Shown: positions 12,906 through 17,951 of the stretch, one piece after another
Position numbering within the stretch: position 1 is the first letter of the stretch
Layout of the letters: each line of letters opens with the position of its first letter
Assembly (NCBI GenBank): GCA_001774995.1
Contig: MFBO01000036.1
Span: 5,020-22,970, forward strand
Reading direction: 5' to 3'
Length of the DNA: 17,951 nucleotides
From: Candidatus Curtissbacteria bacterium RIFCSPLOWO2_01_FULL_38_11b
GTDB taxonomy: Bacteria > Patescibacteriota > Microgenomatia > Curtissbacterales > GWA2-41-24
Notes under the pieces: model-generated
Seen by the model: the letters and a program-made list of their open reading frames with translations, nothing else
Databases searched by the model: none
Told to the model about the DNA's origin: nothing
Position numbers and translations under genes: made by a program

Positions 12906-14948
12906 ATGAAAAAAAACGGGGATCTTGCGGCAATAGTTTTAGCAGCAGGTTTGGGAACAAGGATGAAGTCTTCTCTATCCAAGGTTCTACATTTTGTTGC
13001 CGCCAAAACAATTATTGAAAGAACGTGTATGCTTTTAGATGATTTAAAACCTGTTCAAACTATTATTGTCGTAAATAGGTCAAACAAAGATCAAATTATC
13101 AATTTATCCAAGAATAATTATCGATACGTTTTACAACCTAGACCCTCTGGTACGGCCGATGCTCTAAAAAGTACACTTTTGCATCTTAAAAAACAAATTA
13201 GACACGTTCTCGTTCTCTATGGTGATGATAATATTTTTTATAAGACCCAAACACTGCAAAAAGTATACCAAAAACACTTTAGGGAAAAATCAACGATCAC
13301 TTTCGTAACGGTCAAAAAACAAAACCCAACGGGTTTTGGCAGAGTTTTTAAAGAAAATAATAAGGTTATCGGAATAATTGAAGAAAAAGATGCTGACAAA
13401 AATCAAAAGAAAATTAATGAAATTAACAACGGAGTCTACCTCTTTAAAAGAAAATGGCTTGAAAAAAATATTTCTAAGCTAACTCCATCAGATATTACTA
13501 AAGAACTATACCTGACAGATCTTATAAATCTAGCATCAAACCAAAACCAAAATGTCAAAACGTATCTACTTAAAGACAATAATCAATTTTTTGCAATTTC
13601 AACTGCCAGTGACTTAAAAAAAGCGAACATTCTTTTTGAAAAAAGAATTCACATTATGGGTATTCGTGGTGCTGGCGCCTCAGCTGTTACCAAAATCGCC
13701 CAAAATTACGGATTTATTGTTGACGGGTGCGACATACAAAAGGAATCTCCATATGATGTAAATCTTAAAAATATCCAAATAGAGGAAGGTCACAATCAAT
13801 CTCACATTACAAACATTTCTAAACTAATTGTTTCACCGGCAGTTTTAAAATTTTCGCCCCAAAATGCCGAACTTTTAAGAGCAAAAAAAGAACATATCAG
13901 GGTACAAACATGGCAACAATTTCAAGGAGAAATTTTACAAAAAGGTAAGTTTGTCATATCTGTTGCTGGAGCATATGGCAAGTCTACAACAACAGCAATG
14001 ATTGCCAACATCCTAAAAGATGCAGGTCTTGATCCAACTTGCGAAATTGGTGCCAATGTTATCAATTGGGGTAAAAATTACCAACTTGGTAAATCTAAAT
14101 ACTATATCTGCGAAGCGGATGAATATATGGATAACTTTTTAAGCTACAAACCGGATATCGCCGTAATTCTCAATACCAAGTGGGATCATCCGGACTATTT
14201 TAAAAATAAAAAAGATCTTAACAACTCTTACATAAAATTTATAAACAATTTAAAATTTGGTGGCTGTCTTATAACGACAGCTGAAGTGATAAATTTAATC
14301 CGTAAATCAATCAGAAGTGATATAAAAATAATAAAAATTAAAAATTTTAATAGCATCAGATTAAAAATTATTGGTAATTTTAGGAAACAAAATGCCAATG
14401 CAGCTCTCACACTGGCCCAAATTTTAAATTTAAACATAAAAAAAGCCCAGGAATCTCTTAGTTTATTTAAGGGCATAAAAAGAAGATTAGAATACAAAGG
14501 GAAAATAAAAGAAACAAAATTTTATGACGATTATGCAGTTGCGCCAATTACAATTCAAACAACCATAAATGCGTTGGCAAAAAAATTTAAAGATAAAAAA
14601 ATTCTTTTGGTTTTAGAACCACATACCTTCTCGAGAGTTAATTTTTTTTTTAATGCATATGTAATTAGTATTAAGACATCTAAAATTAATCGAGTTTTCA
14701 TAACCGACGTTTACCCTGCTCGCGAAAAAGGGAACGTAAAAGAACTTTCGATAAAACTTGCAAAAGCCGTAGGTAAAAAGGCACAGTTCACAGGGTCTCT
14801 AAATCAAACAGCCAATACACTTTCGCAAAACTTAGATAAATTTGAAATTGTATGTTCAATGGGAGCAGGGGATAGTTATAGATTCTACGATCTCGTTAAA
14901 ATAAGTCATCAAAAGGAAAATCCTTTTTCGAAGGATTCTCCTAAATAA
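12906..14948 (+). CDS. murC: Fusion of GlmU-like uridylyltransferase and MurC
   Basis: A 680-residue two-enzyme protein. Residues about 5-242 are a nucleotidyltransferase: LAAGLGTRMKSSLSKVLH (12-29; K26), PSGTADAL (80-87), GDD (106-108), GFGRV (143-147), NNGVYLF (174-180). It should make UDP-GlcNAc from GlcNAc-1-phosphate; the left-handed beta-helix acetyltransferase half of GlmU is absent. Residues about 247-680 are MurC, which joins L-Ala to UDP-MurNAc: HIMGIRGAGASA (249-260), VSPAV (309-313), P-loop GAYGKSTTT (355-363), CEADEYMDNFL (402-412), NTKWDHPDY (423-431), DDYAVAP (541-547), CSMGAGD (650-656). MurC normally has GTHGKTTT and DDYAHHP, so two conserved motifs are altered. The fusion would join the start of the pathway to its first ligation step. 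The frame is continuous, with no sign of a frameshift. Confidence 0.9.
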   Translation: MKKNGDLAAIVLAAGLGTRMKSSLSKVLHFVAAKTIIERTCMLLDDLKPVQTIIVVNRSNKDQIINLSKNNYRYVLQPRPSGTADALKSTLLHLKKQIRHVLVLYGDDNIFYKTQTLQKVYQKHFREKSTITFVTVKKQNPTGFGRVFKENNKVIGIIEEKDADKNQKKINEINNGVYLFKRKWLEKNISKLTPSDITKELYLTDLINLASNQNQNVKTYLLKDNNQFFAISTASDLKKANILFEKRIHIMGIRGAGASAVTKIAQNYGFIVDGCDIQKESPYDVNLKNIQIEEGHNQSHITNISKLIVSPAVLKFSPQNAELLRAKKEHIRVQTWQQFQGEILQKGKFVISVAGAYGKSTTTAMIANILKDAGLDPTCEIGANVINWGKNYQLGKSKYYICEADEYMDNFLSYKPDIAVILNTKWDHPDYFKNKKDLNNSYIKFINNLKFGGCLITTAEVINLIRKSIRSDIKIIKIKNFNSIRLKIIGNFRKQNANAALTLAQILNLNIKKAQESLSLFKGIKRRLEYKGKIKETKFYDDYAVAPITIQTTINALAKKFKDKKILLVLEPHTFSRVNFFFNAYVISIKTSKINRVFITDVYPAREKGNVKELSIKLAKAVGKKAQFTGSLNQTANTLSQNLDKFEIVCSMGAGDSYRFYDLVKISHQKENPFSKDSPK

Positions 14949-14952
14949 AAAT

Positions 14953-15963
14953 ATGAATCAAGACCAGGTCGAAAAATTAAAAGAAACACTAGGACCGCTT
15001 AGAATTCTCGAAAACGAGCCATTAAGTAAACACACCTATTTCAAAATAGGTGGTCCGGCAAAAATTTATTTTGAAGCAAAATCTCTCGACGACCTAAGCC
15101 TTGCCTTGGAAACAGCTTTGGCTAATGAAATCCCATTTGTTGTACTGGGTGCAGGAGCAAATGTCCTTGTTTCCGACTACGGTTTCGAGGGATTAGTAAT
15201 TAAAAACCAGGCAGCATCAACCAAGATAGTCGGTTTCAAGGGAACCTACAGCAAACATGGCCGAGGTATAAGAAATGCACTGGTATTGGCAACTTCTGGA
15301 ACCTTAATGAATCAACTAGCTCGCTTTACCCTAGATCAAGGTCTTGAAGGCTTAGAATTCCTGCTTTCTGTCCCAGGTACCCTTGGCGGAGGTCTCAAAA
15401 TTAATGCACATTTTGAAGTTGAAAGAGATCAGTTTATAGGAAATCGTCTAGTTAGTGCAACACTTTTTGACCCAAAGACAGTAAAAACTAAAACAGTTGA
15501 TTCTTCTTATTTCAATTTTGCATATGATTATTCACGCATCCAGCAAACCGGTGAAATTGTGCTTGACGCAACTTTTCGATTAGATAAAGCAAAAGATCCA
15601 TCCACTCTCTGGCAAAAAGCCATGGATAACGTTAAGAGAAGAAATGAGGAACAGCCAGTCGGCATTGCGTGTTCTGGTTGTATTTTCAAAAATATCAGCG
15701 ATCAAAATGCCATAAGACTTGCTACACCTAACCTGACGACATCTGCAGGATACGTAATTGAAAGTTTAAATCTTAAAGGAACTAGAATTGGTGGTGCTGA
15801 AATTTCCAGTCAACACGCAAATTTTATTCTTAACACGAACAATGCTACATCATCTGACGTGCTAAAATTAATAAACTTGATAAAAGACAAGGCAAAAAAT
15901 ACTTACGGTTTGGAACTTAAAGAGGAGATTTTTTACATCGGGGATTTCAGTCAAGAATCATGA
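14953..15963 (+). CDS. murB: UDP-N-acetylenolpyruvoylglucosamine reductase MurB
   Basis: MurB is a cytosolic FAD enzyme that reduces the MurA product to UDP-MurNAc with NADPH. The 336-residue protein has HTYFKIGGPA (27-36), VLGAGANVLVSDYGFEGLVI (64-83) for FAD binding, GLEGLEFLLSVPGTLGGG (130-147), the substrate loop FAYDYSRI (189-196), GCIFKN (242-247), LNLKGTRIGGAEISSQHANF (272-291) and the C-terminal GLELKEEIFYIG (319-330) with the catalytic Glu. The proton-donating Ser of the usual G-S-x-F-K-N is Cys here (C243). YDYS stands where YRxS is common. The start is 4 nt after the murC stop, so the genes are coupled; no SD lies at the normal distance. Confidence 0.95.
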   Translation: MNQDQVEKLKETLGPLRILENEPLSKHTYFKIGGPAKIYFEAKSLDDLSLALETALANEIPFVVLGAGANVLVSDYGFEGLVIKNQAASTKIVGFKGTYSKHGRGIRNALVLATSGTLMNQLARFTLDQGLEGLEFLLSVPGTLGGGLKINAHFEVERDQFIGNRLVSATLFDPKTVKTKTVDSSYFNFAYDYSRIQQTGEIVLDATFRLDKAKDPSTLWQKAMDNVKRRNEEQPVGIACSGCIFKNISDQNAIRLATPNLTTSAGYVIESLNLKGTRIGGAEISSQHANFILNTNNATSSDVLKLINLIKDKAKNTYGLELKEEIFYIGDFSQES

Positions 15964-15968
15964 TATTT

Positions 15969-16008
15969 ACGAATTTTTACTTTCGACTTTGACTTTTTAC
16001 TATCAACT
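15969..16008. repeat. Degenerate heptamer-type repeat in the murB-murA gap
   Basis: The gap contains TTTTTACTTTCGACTTTGAC followed by TTTTTACT. Its reverse complement carries AAAAAGTCAAAGTCGAAAGT, a decayed version of the AAAGTCA unit found in rsmH but in the opposite orientation. It fills most of the 52 bp between the murB stop and the murA start, and no SD is visible before murA. Confidence 0.5.
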
Positions 16009-16015
16009 CAACTTT

Positions 16016-17269
16016 ATGGCTAAATTTGAAATTATAGGCCCAACCAAACTTTCAGGTTCAATCAAAATAGCTGGTAATAAAAATTCCGTTTTGCCTATAA
16101 TGGCAGCATCACTATTAACCGATCAGATATGTACTCTAGAAAACGTACCCGACATTTCAGACGTAGGGGTAATGACAGAACTTCTTGAAATCGCCGGTGC
16201 AAAAATTCAAAAGAATGGCTCAAACATAAAAATTAATGCCAAAAATATAAAATTTTCATCTTTTCCAACAAGTCTCACCAGTAAACTCAGAGCTTCAATA
16301 TTGCTTTTAGCGCCAGTATTAGCAAGGCTTGGCAAAATCGAGATGGGATTCCCAGGCGGAGATATTATAGGCAGACGTCCGCTTGATTCGCATATTCAGG
16401 TACTAACGTCCATGGGTGCAAAAATTAAAGAAGAAAACGATTTAATTCACGCTACAGCAGATGGCTTCCAAGGCGTAGAAATTTTCTTGCAAGAAGCCTC
16501 TGTAACTGCAACCGAAAATGCTCTGATTGCCGCAAGTGTTGCCAAAGGCTTAACAACAATTAAAAGAGCAGCACAAGAACCGCATGTTATCGACCTATGT
16601 CATTTCCTGCAAAAAATGGGTGCTCAAATTGAAGGAGTCGGAACCTCAATTCTTAGAGTAAATGGTGTTAATAACCTATCAGGAGCCAATCACAGGGTAA
16701 GACCAGACCACGTTGAAGTTGGTACATTTGCAATTCTTGCGGCACTCACACACGGCAAAATCGAAATTTACCCAATAATTACCCAAGACTTAGATATGAT
16801 TCTCCTAATTCTTAAAAAGTTTGGGGCAAAGTTCAAAATTTCCGATGATAAGTTAACCATAGAAGACAGTAAATTAAATGCGGTTGAAAAAGTCGTAACC
16901 GATATCTGGCCGGGGTTTCCAACAGATCTAATGGCACCAATGATTGTTTTAGCAACGCAGGCAAAAGGTATGACAATTTTACATGATTGGATGTATGAGT
17001 CCCGTATGTTTTTTGTTGATAAACTCCTGTCAATGGGTGCCAAAGTAGAGATAGCCGATCCACACAGAGTTTTTGTTTATGGTGCCACCAAACTGCGCGG
17101 TCAAGTTCTGGACACCCCGGATATTAGAGCAGGAATTGCTCTTGTAATAGCAGCATTAATTGCAAAAGGAAAAAGCACAATCGAACGAGCAGAATTGATA
17201 GAAAGAGGTTATGAAAACATCGTCGAAAGACTCTCTGCTCTCGGCGCAAAGATAAAAAGGATCCAGTAA
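16016..17269 (+). CDS. murA: UDP-GlcNAc 1-carboxyvinyltransferase MurA, Cys-to-Asp active-site form
   Basis: MurA transfers enolpyruvate from PEP to UDP-GlcNAc, the first committed step of peptidoglycan synthesis. The preferred start is the ATG at 16016 (MAKFEIIGPTKLSGSI), the usual N-terminus, giving 417 residues; the in-frame ATG at 15989 would add MTFYYQLNF from the repeat-derived gap. Conserved residues are K22 (GNKNS), R91 (LRAS), PGFPTDLMAP with its catalytic Asp, and DTPDIRAG. The active-site loop reads GFPGGDIIGRRPLDSH (111-126), with D116 (GAT at 16361-16363) in place of the Cys (Cys115 in E. coli) that fosfomycin alkylates. Natural Asp versions, as in mycobacteria and chlamydiae, are active and fosfomycin-resistant. 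It lies between murB and ddl on the same strand. Confidence 0.95.
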   Translation: MAKFEIIGPTKLSGSIKIAGNKNSVLPIMAASLLTDQICTLENVPDISDVGVMTELLEIAGAKIQKNGSNIKINAKNIKFSSFPTSLTSKLRASILLLAPVLARLGKIEMGFPGGDIIGRRPLDSHIQVLTSMGAKIKEENDLIHATADGFQGVEIFLQEASVTATENALIAASVAKGLTTIKRAAQEPHVIDLCHFLQKMGAQIEGVGTSILRVNGVNNLSGANHRVRPDHVEVGTFAILAALTHGKIEIYPIITQDLDMILLILKKFGAKFKISDDKLTIEDSKLNAVEKVVTDIWPGFPTDLMAPMIVLATQAKGMTILHDWMYESRMFFVDKLLSMGAKVEIADPHRVFVYGATKLRGQVLDTPDIRAGIALVIAALIAKGKSTIERAELIERGYENIVERLSALGAKIKRIQ

Positions 17270-17275
17270 AAACTT

Positions 17276-17283
17276 CCCCCCCC
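17276..17283 (+). repeat. C8 homopolymer abutting the ddl start codon
   Basis: Eight consecutive C residues end exactly at the ATG of ddl (17284), in the place where an SD would lie. It is unusual in this AT-rich sequence. It could be a slippage-prone tract or an assembly or sequencing artefact. Length changes would not shift the ddl frame but would alter the 14-nt distance from the murA stop. Confidence 0.7.
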
Positions 17284-17951
17284 ATGTCTAAAAAACTTAA
17301 CGTCGCGGTATTAATGGGAGGAAATTCTCCCGAATATAAGATATCGTTATCCTCTGGTAGGGAAGTAGTTAAAAATCTTAATTCAAAAAAGTACAATATT
17401 TTGCCAATTATCATATCTCGCGACGGACAAAATTGGAAAATAGGGGAGAGCCAAAAAAATTTAAAATTTAAAATAGAAAATTTAAAATTAGACTTGGCTT
17501 TCATTGCGATGCACGGCCCATATGGTGAGGATGGAACTATCCAGGGATTTTTAGAGCTAATAGGCGTTCCCTATACTGGTTCAAAAGTGCTGGCCTCAGC
17601 ATTAGGAATGGACAAAATTTACTCAAGGAAATTATTTACTCAAGCGAAATTAAAAACTCCTAAATTTATACAAGTTGAAAAAAGTTACAATCTTAAATAT
17701 ATCCTAAAGAAACTCAACCTCCCCTTTTTTGTCAAACCAAATAATCAGGGGTCGTCAATAGGAACAAGTATTGTAAAAACCTCAAAAGTTTTAAAACAGG
17801 CTATTCATACAGCTCATCATTATTCAGATATTGCCTTAGTTGAAGAGTTTATCGAAGGTATCGAGATCACCTGTGCCATCATTGGCAATGACAAGCCGAG
17901 AGCCTTACCACTTGTTGAAATTATTCCCAAAAAAGAGTTTTTTGATTATGA
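17284..17951 (+). CDS. ddl: D-alanine--D-alanine ligase Ddl (5' part, runs off the window)
   Basis: Ddl makes the D-Ala-D-Ala dipeptide for the stem peptide, using ATP. The 222 residues present carry the family signatures in order: AVLMGGNSPEYKISLSSG (8-25), AMHGPYGEDGTIQGFLELIG, VPYTGSKVLASALGMDK, then the ATP-grasp part with FFVKPNNQGSSIGT and VEEFIEGIEITCAI. The catalytic C-terminal third lies beyond the right edge. No SD precedes the ATG, only a C8 run. Residues about 58-69 (QKNLKFKIENLK) are encoded by an A/T-only repeated tract and look like an expanded loop after the RDGQNW strand. It follows murA by 14 nt and is probably in the same transcript. Confidence 0.93.
   Translation, partial: MSKKLNVAVLMGGNSPEYKISLSSGREVVKNLNSKKYNILPIIISRDGQNWKIGESQKNLKFKIENLKLDLAFIAMHGPYGEDGTIQGFLELIGVPYTGSKVLASALGMDKIYSRKLFTQAKLKTPKFIQVEKSYNLKYILKKLNLPFFVKPNNQGSSIGTSIVKTSKVLKQAIHTAHHYSDIALVEEFIEGIEITCAIIGNDKPRALPLVEIIPKKEFFDY
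17454..17491 (+). repeat. AT-only repeat (AAATTTAAAAT type) inside ddl
   Basis: The tract is built from overlapping copies of AAATTTAAAAT with a single G (at 17476) before the final base. It is read in frame as a Lys/Asn/Leu/Phe-rich loop of Ddl. It is of the same general kind as the heptamer in rsmH: a simple repeat tolerated inside a housekeeping gene. Confidence 0.55.

Noticed and set aside
17124..17504. A 126-residue minus-strand open frame over the murA-ddl junction
   Set aside because: It is antisense to clear MurA and Ddl coding sequence, and its N-terminal Phe/Lys/Asn pattern simply reflects the AT-only repeat in ddl.

Overview
The window is an AT-rich bacterial fragment that uses the standard code (TGA ends mraZ, the histidine kinase and murB). 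It holds most of a cell-wall/division (dcw) cluster interrupted by a block of unrelated genes. The content suggests a Candidate Phyla Radiation (Patescibacteria) bacterium, perhaps Microgenomates. Pointers are a MurE-type ligase without its N-terminal domain, a GlmU-like/MurC fusion, short simple-sequence repeats in and between genes, and many starts without Shine-Dalgarno sites whose -10 boxes lie 6-10 nt before the ATG. The lineage is inference; no rRNA or other phylogenetic marker was available.

Layout. 1-182: tail of an unknown gene. 183-402: a promoter embedded in four 10-bp ATGGTR repeats that look like MraZ boxes, then a structured leader. 403-3913: mraZ, rsmH, a strong terminator-like hairpin plus a second hairpin, an ftsL-like gene and ftsI. 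3929-9228: two small membrane-protein genes (minus), a divergent YrdC/Sua5-like gene (plus), a single-chain aconitase/isopropylmalate-isomerase-type protein with the swivel domain first (minus), and a homocitrate/isopropylmalate-synthase-like DRE-TIM protein (plus). 9256-11607: a soluble GAF-like/histidine kinase, a receiver-only response regulator and a convergent PAS protein. 11711-17951: murE-like, glmU(N)-murC fusion, murB, murA (active-site Cys replaced by Asp) and the 5' part of ddl.

How the genes work together. The flanks encode UDP-GlcNAc formation (GlmU-like domain), the MurA/MurB steps, stem-peptide ligases (MurC, MurE, Ddl) and the septal transpeptidase FtsI. MurD, MurF, MraY, FtsW and MurG are not in the window. 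In the inserted block, the synthase-like and aconitase-like genes are divergent neighbours and would supply the first two chemical steps of a 2-oxoacid chain extension (condensation, then hydroxy-acid isomerisation). The dehydrogenase for a third step is not visible. This pair plus the YrdC-like protein is the most novel part of the window.
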